Positions 54,426 through 63,756 of a stretch of 64,000 nt of DNA are shown here, piece after piece. The notes beneath the pieces are model-generated. The model ran no database searches. It was not told the DNA's origin and saw nothing but the letters and a program-made list of their open reading frames with translations. Position 1 is the stretch's first letter; each line of letters starts with the position of its first letter. Made by a program: the position numbers and the translations under genes. This stretch comes from Clostridium sp. CAG:221 (lineage in GTDB: Bacteria; Bacillota; Clostridia; Clostridiales; Clostridiaceae), in NCBI GenBank assembly GCA_000435835.1, contig FR883398.1, positions 1-64,000 of the forward strand, read 5' to 3'.

Positions 54426-54721
54426 AAATGATTTTTAACTGACTAGCATACTTATTAATAATGAGGAATAGTATTAAATAATAGAAAAGATAACTATTAT
54501 ATAAGATTTTTCATAAGAATTGTACATATGGATATACATAGGATAAGGAAATAATAGGAGACAAAGGTCTCTTTTTTAATGTATAAATAAAAGTGATGAA
54601 AGAAAAGCAAGTGATTATATTTTGAAATATTATTGATATAAGACCCAAAAGCTTAAAGAGATACCAGTGAAGAGTAATAGGAGGTTAAAAGAAGTATTTG
54701 TAATAATTGGGGGGAGTCAAT
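54426..54721 (+). other. Intergenic region before glgB with a second small hairpin
   Basis: No gene seen. A short hairpin GGAGAC-AAAG-GTCTCT followed by six T lies at 54557-54577, so a short transcript could end there. The rest leads to the GGGGGAG ribosome site of glgB. Confidence 0.4.
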
Positions 54722-56536
54722 ATGAATATTCAAGATTTCTATATAGGTAAGTCTTTTGATGCATATGAATTTTTTGGAGCACATAAAATAGGTGACAAAA
54801 TTTTATTTAGAGTATATGCACCAAATGCAGCAAAGGTATCATTAGTAGGCGAATTCAATGATTGGCAAGAAGAAGCAATGGAACAACAGCATCAAAGTGG
54901 GATATATAGTATTACATCTGAAAAAGCACGAGTAGGAATGATGTATAAGTATTGTATTCATACAAGAGACGGACAAGTAGTTTATCATTGTGATCCATAT
55001 GGATTTGCAATGGAATTACGACCAAATACTGCTTCATATATAGTAGATTTAGATGAATATAAGTTTAATGATGATGAATGGATGAATAACAGGGATAAGT
55101 GTTATAATAAACCATTAAATATTTATGAAATCCATATGGGATCATGGATGACTAGAAAGGATAAAGATATTAATAATGGTTGGTATCGTTATAATGAAAT
55201 TGCTGATACACTTATAAATTATGTTAAGGAAAATGGTTTTACTCATATTGAAATAATGCCATTATGTGAACATCCTGTAGATTGTTCATGGGGATATCAA
55301 AACACTGGATTTTTTAGTCCAACATCTAGATATGGGACAAATAGGGATCTTAAAGAGCTTATAGATAAGTGTCATAGAGCTAATGTGGGAGTAATATTAG
55401 ATTTTGTTCCAGTACATTTTGCTGTAGATGATTATGGACTAGCAAAATTTGATGGTACAGAACTTTATGAATATCCACATAGGGATGTAGGGGCTAGTGA
55501 GTGGGGAACTTGCAACTTTATTCATTCTAGGGGAGAAGTATGCTCATTCCTTCAATCATCAGCAAACTATTGGCTTAAAGAATATCATTTTGATGGCTTA
55601 AGAATGGATGCAATAAGTAGAGCTATATATTGGCAAGGAAATCCTGCAAGGGGGGTAAACTCTTGTGCAATTAATTTTATTAGAAATATGAATGATGGAC
55701 TACACAAACTTCATCCTACTGCAATGATAATAGCAGAGGATTCTACTGCATATCCCAAAGTAACTGCACCTGTAGAATATAATGGATTAGGTTTTGATTA
55801 TAAATGGGATTTAGGTTGGATGAATGATACATTGGAATATTTTAAGATACCACCGAAAGAGAGACCGAATCATTATTACAAGTTAACTTTTTCAATGGAA
55901 TATTTTTATAATGAATTATTTTTATTACCTTTTTCACATGATGAAGTGGTTCATGGAAAAGCTACTATCATTCAAAAAATGTGGGGAGACTATGACGATA
56001 AGTTTAAACAATGTAGGGCATTATATATGTACATGTATACTCATCCAGGAAAGAAACTAAATTTTATGGGTAATGAAATAGCACAATTTAGGGAATGGGA
56101 TGAAAAGAGAGAACAGGATTGGCAATTAATTAAGATGCCATTACATGATGCTTTTAATAAATATATAAAGAGATTAAATGAAGTTTATGATAACTATGAA
56201 GCTCTATATGAAAATGAATATGATAGTAGTTATTTTAAATGGTTAGAAGTAAATGCACCAGAAAAATCAGTATATATATATGAACGTGGCCGTGATGATC
56301 ATAGAATCATAGTAGCACTTAATTTTTCTGATAATGAATATGCTCCATTTACTTTTAAGGTTGAAGAGGAGCTTAGGTTAAGAGAAATAGTAAATAGCGA
56401 TAGTGATATTTATGGTGGTAGTACATGGGGAGTGAGAAGTGATGTTACTACAACAAAAGAAGATGATAATTTATATAATTTAAGTATTAATTTAAAACCT
56501 TTTTCAGGTATAATTTATGAAGTGGTAAATTATTAG
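54722..56536 (+). CDS. glgB: 1,4-alpha-glucan branching enzyme
   Basis: 604 residues from ATG 54722 (GGGGGAG site; a TTG at 54707 overlaps it). The N-terminal CBM48 reads FFGAHKIGDKILFRVYAPNA. The GH13 barrel has DFVPVHFAVD, DGLRMDAIS (nucleophile Asp), IIAEDSTAYP (acid Glu) and PFSHDEVVHG. C-terminal beta domain. Makes alpha-1,6 branches in glycogen. It stands apart from other glycogen genes in this window. Confidence 0.94.
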   Translation: MNIQDFYIGKSFDAYEFFGAHKIGDKILFRVYAPNAAKVSLVGEFNDWQEEAMEQQHQSGIYSITSEKARVGMMYKYCIHTRDGQVVYHCDPYGFAMELRPNTASYIVDLDEYKFNDDEWMNNRDKCYNKPLNIYEIHMGSWMTRKDKDINNGWYRYNEIADTLINYVKENGFTHIEIMPLCEHPVDCSWGYQNTGFFSPTSRYGTNRDLKELIDKCHRANVGVILDFVPVHFAVDDYGLAKFDGTELYEYPHRDVGASEWGTCNFIHSRGEVCSFLQSSANYWLKEYHFDGLRMDAISRAIYWQGNPARGVNSCAINFIRNMNDGLHKLHPTAMIIAEDSTAYPKVTAPVEYNGLGFDYKWDLGWMNDTLEYFKIPPKERPNHYYKLTFSMEYFYNELFLLPFSHDEVVHGKATIIQKMWGDYDDKFKQCRALYMYMYTHPGKKLNFMGNEIAQFREWDEKREQDWQLIKMPLHDAFNKYIKRLNEVYDNYEALYENEYDSSYFKWLEVNAPEKSVYIYERGRDDHRIIVALNFSDNEYAPFTFKVEEELRLREIVNSDSDIYGGSTWGVRSDVTTTKEDDNLYNLSINLKPFSGIIYEVVNY

Positions 56537-56539
56537 GAG

Positions 56540-56577
56540 AAAAGGAGTATGGTGTTTCAGCTACCATACTCCTTTTT
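56540..56577 (+). terminator. Terminator of glgB
   Basis: Fourteen-base perfect arms (56540-56553 / 56563-56576), five-T tail. Confidence 0.88.
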
Positions 56578-56580
56578 ATA

Positions 56581-56609
56581 TTGACAAAATAGAATTTAAT
56601 TAATATATT
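56581..56609 (+). promoter_or_regulatory. Sigma-A type promoter in the gap after glgB
   Basis: TTGACA (56581-56586), 17-base spacer, TATATT (56604-56609). It points at a 200-base stretch that ends in its own terminator at 56806-56832, with no long gene between. Confidence 0.6.
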
Positions 56610-56704
56610 AGAATTAAGATAGATTTCAAAGAAGAGAGGTATTTTTGTGAGTGTTTAGTATCAAATAGTTAATTTAATATTGATTCCAAAAAAATGGGGT
56701 GATT

Positions 56705-56779
56705 GTGCCTTTATTTGTTATGGAATTAATTAAACTATATGATACAAGTCCACGAATTTACTATGTACAGGTATAATTG
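56705..56779 (+). CDS. Possible 24-residue peptide inside the small transcript
   Basis: A GTG three bases after GGGGTGATT opens a frame of 24 codons ending VQV and TAA (contains MELIKLYDTSPRIYY). The site is too close to the start to be ideal. It could be a small protein or chance. Confidence 0.25.
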
Positions 56780-56805
56780 TATACCTTTATTTAAAGTTGA
56801 ATTTT

Positions 56806-56832
56806 AAGCTGTGGAAGTATCCACAGCTTTTT
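56806..56832 (+). terminator. Terminator in the glgB-mutS2 gap
   Basis: Perfect ten-base arms with AGTA loop and T-run, more than 200 bases after the glgB terminator. Confidence 0.85.
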
Positions 56833-56879
56833 ATATGCAAAAATATATTAGCAAATGAAATCTATCAAGGTTTCGTTGA

Positions 56880-56900
56880 CTTGTATCTATTATATACAAG
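56880..56900. promoter_or_regulatory. Perfect dyad just before the MutS2-like gene
   Basis: CTTGTAT and ATACAAG separated by seven bases, overlapping a TTGACT-like box and directly before the ribosome site. A possible operator or short stem in the leader. Confidence 0.4.
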
Positions 56901-56916
56901 GAAGGATTATTGAAAA

Positions 56917-58806
56917 ATGGATAAGACAACATTAGAAAAATTAAATTATTTTGAATTAAAAGAAATAGTTAAAGAATATTGTGTAAGCGGCTTAGGAAAG
57001 GCTTTAATTGATAAATTAGAACCTAGCAGCAATATAAAGCTAGTAAATAAGAGATTAGATGAAACAAGTGAAGGTAGAAGGCTCATAGATGCATCATATA
57101 ATATACCTTTAGAGGGGATTTTTAATGTAGTACCTTATATTGATAAAATTGAAAAAGGTTTATCTTTAGAGCCAGAAGAGTTAACTACTATGTCTAGCTT
57201 TTTAAGAGGTAGTAGAAAAGTAAAATCTTTTATTAAAGATAAGGAAGGATATGCTCCTACCTTAAGCAGTTATGGTGAAAATATTACTGATTTAAGTTAT
57301 ATTGAAGAAGAAATTAATAGAAGTATTAGAGGGTCTATGGTTGATTCCAATGCCAGTAAAAACCTTAAAAAGATAAGAAGATTAATTGAAGAATGTGAAG
57401 CTAAGATTAAAGAAAGATTGGAAAAGTTCTTAAAGAATAGCGAAAATAAAAAATATATTCAAGATTTCTTTGTTAGTAAGAGAAATGGAAAGTATACCAT
57501 TCCTATAAAAGCAGAGTTTAAAAAGTATGTGGAAGGAACAATAATTGAAGCTTCCTCAAGAGGAACAACAGTGTTTATTGAACCAAAAGTAGTTTCTAAG
57601 TATACTTCAGAATTAGCAATTTTAAAGGTTGAAGAAAGTATGGAAGAGTATAAGATCTTAGGTGGTCTTACAGAAATGCTTTATGAAAAGATTAGAGAAT
57701 TGAAAATGAATATAGATGTTATCTCAGAATATGATATGATTTGGGCAAAAGCTAAATATAGTAATGCCATAAGAGGGATAAAGCCTAAATTAAATGATTA
57801 TGGTTATATAAAAATAGTTGATGGCAAATATCCTTTAATTAAAGATGGTGTACCTCTTAATTTTGAAATTGGAAAAGACTATAGAACCCTTATAATTACA
57901 GGACCTAATGCTGGTGGAAAGACAGTAGTTTTAAAAACCGTGGGCATGCTTACCTTGGCAGTGCAATCAGGCTTCCATATTGCAGCTAAGGAAGGTACTG
58001 AAATGGCAGTATTTAATAAGATGTTTGTAGATATAGGAGATAATCAAAGTGTGGAAAATGCTTTAAGTACTTTTTCATCTCATGTTAAAAATTTAGCGCA
58101 AATAATAAAGGACAGTGGAAAGTCTACTTTACTTTTATTTGATGAAATAGGTAGTGGTACAGAACCTAATGAAGGGGCGGCCTTAGCCATTGCAATTTTA
58201 GAAGAGTTATATCATAAGGGATGTATAACTATAGCAACTACTCATTATGGAGAAATTAAAAACTTTTCTAAGGAACATCCAGATTTTGAAAATGCAGCTA
58301 TGGAGTTTGAAAAAGATACATTAGAGCCGCTATATAAGCTTAGCATTGGTAAATGTGGAGATAGTAACGCTTTATATATTTCAAAGAAAATGGGTATATC
58401 AGATGCTATAATTGAGAGAACAAAGCAATATATAGAAAAGAAGAATTATAATTATGAATTAATAAATGAAAGCAAGATTGCAAAGTATGAAGAGATAGTA
58501 GAAGTTTTGCAAAAGATAGAAGATTACTCAATAGGGGATAGAGTAATCTTGCTAGACAATAATGATAGTGCCATTGTTTATAAAGAATTAGATGATTTAA
58601 ATAATTTGGTTGTATTTTATAAAAATGATTTTATGGAAGTAAATTATAAAAGAGTAAAATTGGATATAAAAGCAACTGAGTTATATCCAGAAGATTATGA
58701 TTTTAATCAGTTATTTACAAGTTATAAAGAAAGGAAATTAGAACATGATATAAATCGTGGATCTAAAAAGGCATTAAAGAATATAAAGAAAGAAATGATG
58801 AAGTAA
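56917..58806 (+). CDS. MutS2-like ATPase without Smr domain
   Basis: 629 residues; full MutS2 is about 780. The core fits MutS2: the lever/clamp helices to about 300, then Walker A ITGPNAGGKTVVLKT (about 328-342), DIGDNQSVENALSTFSSH, Walker B LLLFDEIGSGTEPNEG and ATTHYGEIK. The C-terminal Smr nuclease domain and KOW linker of true MutS2 are missing; only about 100 residues follow the ATPase. Several Clostridia carry such shortened copies beside a full mutS2. Role could be in recombination control or ribosome rescue; unknown. Confidence 0.85.
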   Translation: MDKTTLEKLNYFELKEIVKEYCVSGLGKALIDKLEPSSNIKLVNKRLDETSEGRRLIDASYNIPLEGIFNVVPYIDKIEKGLSLEPEELTTMSSFLRGSRKVKSFIKDKEGYAPTLSSYGENITDLSYIEEEINRSIRGSMVDSNASKNLKKIRRLIEECEAKIKERLEKFLKNSENKKYIQDFFVSKRNGKYTIPIKAEFKKYVEGTIIEASSRGTTVFIEPKVVSKYTSELAILKVEESMEEYKILGGLTEMLYEKIRELKMNIDVISEYDMIWAKAKYSNAIRGIKPKLNDYGYIKIVDGKYPLIKDGVPLNFEIGKDYRTLIITGPNAGGKTVVLKTVGMLTLAVQSGFHIAAKEGTEMAVFNKMFVDIGDNQSVENALSTFSSHVKNLAQIIKDSGKSTLLLFDEIGSGTEPNEGAALAIAILEELYHKGCITIATTHYGEIKNFSKEHPDFENAAMEFEKDTLEPLYKLSIGKCGDSNALYISKKMGISDAIIERTKQYIEKKNYNYELINESKIAKYEEIVEVLQKIEDYSIGDRVILLDNNDSAIVYKELDDLNNLVVFYKNDFMEVNYKRVKLDIKATELYPEDYDFNQLFTSYKERKLEHDINRGSKKALKNIKKEMMK

Positions 58807-58808
58807 GA

Positions 58809-58846
58809 AGAGAGAGAGTATGATGATAAAAAGCATACTCTCTTTT
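58809..58846. terminator. Terminator between convergent MutS2-like and GNAT genes
   Basis: Stem AGAGAGTATG / CATACTCTCT with T-run; works for the + strand gene and overlaps the end of the - strand gene. Confidence 0.8.
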
Positions 58847-59708
58847 AAATTTTAGTCTGGTAATATTCATATTGTGAGATTATATTGAAGCCAGAACTAC
58901 TATAAAGTCGTAGAGCTGTTTTGTTTTCCGATTCAACACATATTGTTATTGGCTTTTCATTTGTTTTTAAAATATCATTGATAATGTTTTTAAGCATTTG
59001 AGAGCCAATACCTTGGTGCTGATGACTAGGAATAACACATAAGCCAAAAATAAGATTATTAGCACCAGATATATCAACACTACAAGTTCCAACAACCTCA
59101 CCATCTAAAATAGTGGTATATAAATAAGTATCTTCATCATAAAAGCTTTGTTTTACATAAGTTTCGGAAAGGTCATATGATTCTTCAAAGGCCTGAACCT
59201 GTACGTAAATTAGTGCAGGAAAATCTTCCTTTAAAGCTTTTCGAGTAATTAAATCAGTTACTTTTTTAGAAGATAATAGATTATTAAACTTATCATATTC
59301 CATAAGGTATTCAGTATCAACAAGAATAGCATTAAGTTTATTGGCTATTTCCTGTCTATGAAGAAATCTTTCCTCAGTTTTAAAATGTACAAAATCATAA
59401 TTGAATTTTTTTAATTCTTGGCAGGCAGTTTTATAAAGTTTATTAAAGATACCTTTTTGTCTTTCAGAAGGAAGGACATAAGCAGAAATCTCAGCAATAT
59501 TTTTTGTATCAGCATAAACACTTAAAACCCCAAGAAGATCATCATTATCATAATATAGAAAGAAACAATTCATATTGTCATAAGCATTAAATTCATTGCT
59601 TAAAAATAAGATGTTTTTTGATTTATCAAAAGTATTACAAATAAAAACAAGCTGTTCTATTGATGTTTTTTCATTGGAATTTAATTTTGAAAGAGATTTA
59701 ATTTCCAT
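58845..59708 (-). CDS. Protein of two tandem GNAT acetyltransferase domains
   Basis: 287 residues, TGGAGG before the ATG. First domain: NCFFLYYDNDDLLGVLSVY, AYVLPSERQKGIFNKLYKTA. Second domain from about 155: VVGTCSVDISGANNLIFGLC, VIPSHQHQGIGSQMLKNII and ESENKTALRLYSSSGF. The second keeps the full acetyl-CoA loop (Q-x-x-G-I-G); the first has RQKGIF and is more diverged. Substrate unknown. Confidence 0.85.
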   Translation of the reverse strand: MEIKSLSKLNSNEKTSIEQLVFICNTFDKSKNILFLSNEFNAYDNMNCFFLYYDNDDLLGVLSVYADTKNIAEISAYVLPSERQKGIFNKLYKTACQELKKFNYDFVHFKTEERFLHRQEIANKLNAILVDTEYLMEYDKFNNLLSSKKVTDLITRKALKEDFPALIYVQVQAFEESYDLSETYVKQSFYDEDTYLYTTILDGEVVGTCSVDISGANNLIFGLCVIPSHQHQGIGSQMLKNIINDILKTNEKPITICVESENKTALRLYSSSGFNIISQYEYYQTKI

Positions 59709-59836
59709 TTTATCCTCCAGAAAAAAATATTATATAATAAGTATAATTTAATAAGATAATTAATTCCAATTATAAGGGGTGATAAATGGAATAATTTTCA
59801 AGGGGATGCTCATAATCTTATATGAGGTGATGAATT

Positions 59837-60241
59837 TTGGAAAGAACATTAGTATTAATTAAGCCTGATGCTGTAGAGAGAAACCTTATAGGAAAAATAC
59901 TAACTTTTTACGAGGATAATGGATTAAAGATAATTGCATTGAAAATGGAAAAGATAAGTAGGGAATTTGCAGAAAAACATTATAAGGAACATAAAGGCAA
60001 AAGCTTTTTTAATGAACTTATAGATTATATAACCAGAAGTAGCCTATGTGCTCTTGTACTAGAAGGAAATGATGCTGTAGAAAAAGTAAGAGAAATTAAT
60101 GGCAGTACTAAACCGGAAAAACAAAAGGAAGGAACCATAAGGAAAGCATATGCTAAATCTATTACTGAAAATAGTGTCCATTCATCTGATTCAGTGGAGC
60201 ATGCTAAGGAAGAAATAGAATTATGGTTTCCAGGTTTATAA
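59837..60241 (+). CDS. ndk: Nucleoside diphosphate kinase
   Basis: 134 residues from TTG 59837, behind TGAGGTGATG. KPDAVERNLIG, then the active His in NSVHSSDSVEHAKEEI near 119-122, is the NDK signature. The protein is slightly shorter than most NDKs (about 140-150). Transfers phosphate between nucleotides. Confidence 0.95.
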   Translation: MERTLVLIKPDAVERNLIGKILTFYEDNGLKIIALKMEKISREFAEKHYKEHKGKSFFNELIDYITRSSLCALVLEGNDAVEKVREINGSTKPEKQKEGTIRKAYAKSITENSVHSSDSVEHAKEEIELWFPGL

Positions 60242-60248
60242 AAATAAA

Positions 60249-60270
60249 GAAGGGCTTATGCCCTTTTTAT
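60249..60270 (+). terminator. Terminator of ndk
   Basis: AAGGGC-TTAT-GCCCTT with a T-run. Confidence 0.85.
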
Positions 60271-60415
60271 TTTTATAAGTTAATATAAGCAAATGAATTA
60301 ATGTATTTCATGCATAAAAAACTGTATCTTATGCAGTAGATATTGAAAGAAGATTTCTTGGTATTTATAATGAAATTAACCTAGGAAATAGAAATACACA
60401 TGTGGAGAGTTAAAA

Positions 60416-61120
60416 ATGATTAAGATTGGAATATGCGATGATAATGCAAAGATTGTAAGTAAGATAAAAAGATATGTAGAGAGCTATGATAAAGAAAAAG
60501 CTGATATTCGTACTTTTAAAAATGGGGAAGAGCTTTTAGCTGAAGAAGAGGTATTTGATGCTATATTTTTAGATATTGATATGGATGGAATAAATGGTAT
60601 AGAAACTGCTCAGAAAATAAGAATATATGATAAAGATGTAAAAATAATATATGTAACAAGTTATACTGAATATACAAATGCAGCTTTTAATGTTCATGCT
60701 TTTGGATATTTAAATAAACCAGTAAAGCAGGAAGAGATTTTTAAGCAGCTAGATGAAGTTATAAGTTATGGTAGAAAAAGTAAGAAAGAAGAACACTGTA
60801 TAAGCTTTATAGCAATAGATGGAGTAGTAAGGATGCATCCTAAAGATATATATTATTTTGAGTACTTTAATAGGAAGATAAAGATGAATACTAATAAGGG
60901 GGTATTTATTCTTAAGGAGAAGATAATGGATATTGCAAGGAAAATGGAGCAATACGGCTTTTATATGCCTCATAAAAGCTTCACTGTAAATCTATATCAT
61001 GTTAAATCAATAAAAGGTTATGATATTTTTATGATGAATGGTAATATAGTACCTCTTTCACAGAAGAAGTCAGTAATCTTTAGGGAAAAGCTCAATGAGT
61101 TTATTGCCGAACAGATATAG
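60416..61120 (+). CDS. LytTR-type response regulator (AgrA/VirR-like)
   Basis: 234 residues. The receiver domain has GICDDN at the start, the phospho-Asp in AIFLDIDMDGINGIE near 53, and YLNKPVKQEEI with the conserved Lys. The C-terminal LytTR DNA-binding domain (about 140-234) has DIYYFEYFNRKIKM, FYMPHKSFTVNLYHVKSI and VPLSQKKS. Next gene is its kinase, 14 bases on. No agrB/agrD genes in view. Confidence 0.92.
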   Translation: MIKIGICDDNAKIVSKIKRYVESYDKEKADIRTFKNGEELLAEEEVFDAIFLDIDMDGINGIETAQKIRIYDKDVKIIYVTSYTEYTNAAFNVHAFGYLNKPVKQEEIFKQLDEVISYGRKSKKEEHCISFIAIDGVVRMHPKDIYYFEYFNRKIKMNTNKGVFILKEKIMDIARKMEQYGFYMPHKSFTVNLYHVKSIKGYDIFMMNGNIVPLSQKKSVIFREKLNEFIAEQI

Positions 61121-61134
61121 AAAAAGGGAGAGGT

Positions 61135-62421
61135 ATGATGATAGATAATTCAATTAGTATTTTAGGACAAGTTATATCCATAATACTTGGTATGTTTTCT
61201 ACTTATATAGTATTAAATTTCATGCATAATTTTAAAAGAAATGTATTCTATAAGAAATATGTATATATCATAGTCTATATAGTATTTACCTTATTAATAT
61301 TCTTAAGCTCTATGTATTTTACTGGTGCAATGAGAATGTTAACCAATGTCTTGCTAACTATAATTGTTGGACATCTATTTTTCAATAGAGAAAAAGTATA
61401 TATTTTTTATTACGCTTTATTTATTTCAGTAATGTGCTCTTTGCAAGTTATTTTATCAGTATCATTTCAATATATGACTTATTTATTAAACATTCACTTT
61501 TATAGTTTAGAGGTATATTCAAATACTCTTTCATTAATAGTTCAGTTTGCTAACTTAAGTGCAGTAAGGTTATTTCTCATTTGCTTTAAAAATAAAAAAA
61601 TCACCAGGTTTTCTAAGGTACAATATATTAATTTTTTAATTTTGCCTCTATTTAGTATTTTTTATATAGTGTCCTTATCAATATACATACAGCTGTATAT
61701 GTCCATATCAGATATTATTTTATATATAGTAAATGTTGTAGTTATAATTTTATTTAATATATTTATAACTAATGTATTTGAGTCAATTTCCAATAATAAT
61801 GAGCTTAAGAATCAATTATCTTTATATGAAAAACAATCTAGAATTGAGTATGACTATTATAAAAGATTGGAAAATAAATATGCAGATTCCAGGAAGGTTA
61901 TTCATGATATAAAGAATCATCTGCAGATTATTGAAGAATTATATAAGGATGCTCAGGAACATAAGGCAGAGAAATATACAGATGATATGTATAGGATGCT
62001 GGATAATTTATCTCAAAGAAGATATAGTACCAATAAAGTTCTCAATATAATACTAAATGATAAAATTGAAAAAGCAGAAAAAGAAGATATAAAAGTTAAA
62101 TCTGTCATAGGTGATGTAAGTCTTGATTTTATTAGAGATATAGATTTAACGGCAATTATATCTAATATATTTGATAATGCCATAGAAAGTGCAAGAGAAT
62201 GCAGCATAGAGAGGGAGATAATCTTAAAGATAGATAAGTTTAATGATTTTATAGTAATAAATTTAGTTAATTCTTTAGAGAGACTCCCAGAAGAACGCAG
62301 TGGGAAATTTAAGAGTACAAAGAAAGATCATTTAGGTCTTGGTTTAGAAAATGTGAGACTAGCTGTAGAAAGATATGAAGGTAACTTAAAAATAGATTAT
62401 GATACTAAGGTATTAAGGTAA
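61135..62421 (+). CDS. AgrC-like membrane sensor histidine kinase, C-terminus cut by a frameshift
   Basis: 428 residues. The N-terminal 210 residues hold about six membrane segments. The dimerisation helix has the phospho-His in RKVIHDIKNHLQIIEE; the GHKL ATPase domain has IISNIFDNAIESA and GLGLENVRLAVERYEG. The frame ends at KVLR with a TAA, but one more T would give KVFKVNIVIPINIEGSCYER, the usual end of the family, running into the next gene's start. The last about 13 residues are therefore lost; the kinase may still work. GGGAGAGG precedes ATG 61135. Confidence 0.88.
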   Translation: MMIDNSISILGQVISIILGMFSTYIVLNFMHNFKRNVFYKKYVYIIVYIVFTLLIFLSSMYFTGAMRMLTNVLLTIIVGHLFFNREKVYIFYYALFISVMCSLQVILSVSFQYMTYLLNIHFYSLEVYSNTLSLIVQFANLSAVRLFLICFKNKKITRFSKVQYINFLILPLFSIFYIVSLSIYIQLYMSISDIILYIVNVVVIILFNIFITNVFESISNNNELKNQLSLYEKQSRIEYDYYKRLENKYADSRKVIHDIKNHLQIIEELYKDAQEHKAEKYTDDMYRMLDNLSQRRYSTNKVLNIILNDKIEKAEKEDIKVKSVIGDVSLDFIRDIDLTAIISNIFDNAIESARECSIEREIILKIDKFNDFIVINLVNSLERLPEERSGKFKSTKKDHLGLGLENVRLAVERYEGNLKIDYDTKVLR

Positions 62422-62457
62422 ACATCGTAATTCCAATTAATATAGAGGGAAGTTGTT

Positions 62458-63231
62458 ATGAAAGATAGTTTATTGGTTATTTCTTTAGTTATTAATGTAA
62501 TCATATGTATAGGTATTCCCCTTGGAGTATTCATATATATATTAGTTAAAAAAAGAAATTATTTAAAATCTTATGTAATTGGCGCATTAGTATTTTTTAT
62601 CACACAGATATGCTTAAGATTGCCACTTATTAATAATGTGATGGTGAAATTTGATAGCTTTAATATATTTAAAAGCTTTTATCCAGTAGCATATATTATT
62701 TTTTTAGGGATTACAGCAGGAGTTTTTGAAGAATGCGGTAGATATATGGGGTTTAAGCTTACTTTAAAAAAGCATAGAAGATTTGGTGATGGTGTTGCTT
62801 TTGCTTTAGGACATGGAGGAATAGAAGCTCTACTTATTGCAGGAATATCTTCATTATACAATCTCATAATATTGTTAAATTTAAATTTGGGCAATGATAA
62901 TGGAACAATTTTAGGGATGGATGCCAATGAAGCTATGATAGCTTTTAATTCTGTCAACAATATATCAGTTTTAACCATAGGCTTAGAAAGAATATTAGCC
63001 ATGGTAATCCATTTAGGGCTAACTATGATAGTGCTATATGGTATAAAGTTTAGTAAAAAACATTATTTGTTAATTGCTATAGCACTTCATGCCATAGTTG
63101 ATGTAGTAGTTGCTTTTATAGGCAGCATCATGGGAAGTTTATTTTGGGTTGAAGTATGGTGTTTAATATGTGCAATTATATTTATAATTATAACTATTAA
63201 AATTAAAGAAATATTTTATAAAGAGGTGTAG
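62458..63231 (+). CDS. YhfC-family intramembrane metalloprotease
   Basis: 257 residues with about seven membrane segments. Family motifs are VFEECGRYMGF, FALGHGGIEALL and the two late histidines in VIHLGLTMIVL and IALHAIVDVV, which form the likely metal site. The start probably overlapped the original end of the kinase gene. Part of the regulator operon. Confidence 0.87.
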   Translation: MKDSLLVISLVINVIICIGIPLGVFIYILVKKRNYLKSYVIGALVFFITQICLRLPLINNVMVKFDSFNIFKSFYPVAYIIFLGITAGVFEECGRYMGFKLTLKKHRRFGDGVAFALGHGGIEALLIAGISSLYNLIILLNLNLGNDNGTILGMDANEAMIAFNSVNNISVLTIGLERILAMVIHLGLTMIVLYGIKFSKKHYLLIAIALHAIVDVVVAFIGSIMGSLFWVEVWCLICAIIFIIITIKIKEIFYKEV

Positions 63232-63234
63232 GAT

Positions 63235-63627
63235 ATGAAAAAGATCGGAAAATTTTTAATGATGATGTTATGTTTAAGCTTGCTTACAGGATGTGGAGCT
63301 GCTTCATTAAGTGATAAATACGATGAGGAAAAATTAAAATCATCAGTTGAGGAAATCATTATAGATTTTAATGAAGGAAAATATGAAGACATTGTATCCA
63401 TGGGAAGTGATGAGTTAAAGAAAGCTCTTACAGCTGAAAAGCTTAAAGAGGTATGGCAAGGAATTAATGGTACTTTAGGACAGTATGAAGAAATATCTAA
63501 AGTTGCTTTTACAGAAAAGGATGGTAACGCAACAGTTATCGCTATAGCTAAATATACTGAAAATAAAGTACAATTTACTGTTTCTTTTAATGAAAGCATG
63601 GAGCTAATAGGAATATATATTAAGTAA
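63235..63627 (+). CDS. DUF3887-type lipoprotein
   Basis: 130 residues, three bases after the YhfC gene. The signal peptide ends in the lipobox LLTGC (Cys20). The rest, KLKSSVEEIIIDFNEGKYEDIV and WQGINGTLGQYEEI, fits the DUF3887 fold. Exported, anchored on the outer face of the membrane; function unknown. Confidence 0.85.
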   Translation: MKKIGKFLMMMLCLSLLTGCGAASLSDKYDEEKLKSSVEEIIIDFNEGKYEDIVSMGSDELKKALTAEKLKEVWQGINGTLGQYEEISKVAFTEKDGNATVIAIAKYTENKVQFTVSFNESMELIGIYIK

Positions 63628-63650
63628 AGCCAGCATTAAGCATGGCTTTT
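63626..63650 (+). terminator. Terminator of the regulator operon
   Basis: AAAGCCA / TGGCTTTT stem with a ten-base loop overlapping the lipoprotein stop codon. Confidence 0.75.
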
Positions 63651-63756
63651 CTTTATGGAAAAGATTTTATATAAATAATATTGGGTAAATATGATAAAAT
63701 AGAAAAAGTACATAATAAAAAGAAAATTATTACTTTATATAGAAAGGAGTATATAA

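Larger units (their letters stand above)
56615..56832 (+). ncRNA. Candidate small RNA or short mRNA
   Basis: The span between the promoter above and the perfect hairpin AAGCTGTGGA-AGTA-TCCACAGCTT at 56806-56829 with T-run. It includes a further dyad AGGTATA/TATACCT at 56769-56786 and one short frame at 56705-56779. No known RNA family recognised. Confidence 0.35.

Noticed and set aside
60416..63627. Complete agr quorum-sensing locus
   Set aside because: The regulator and kinase are AgrA/AgrC-like, but no agrB or agrD gene is present; YhfC and a lipoprotein follow instead.
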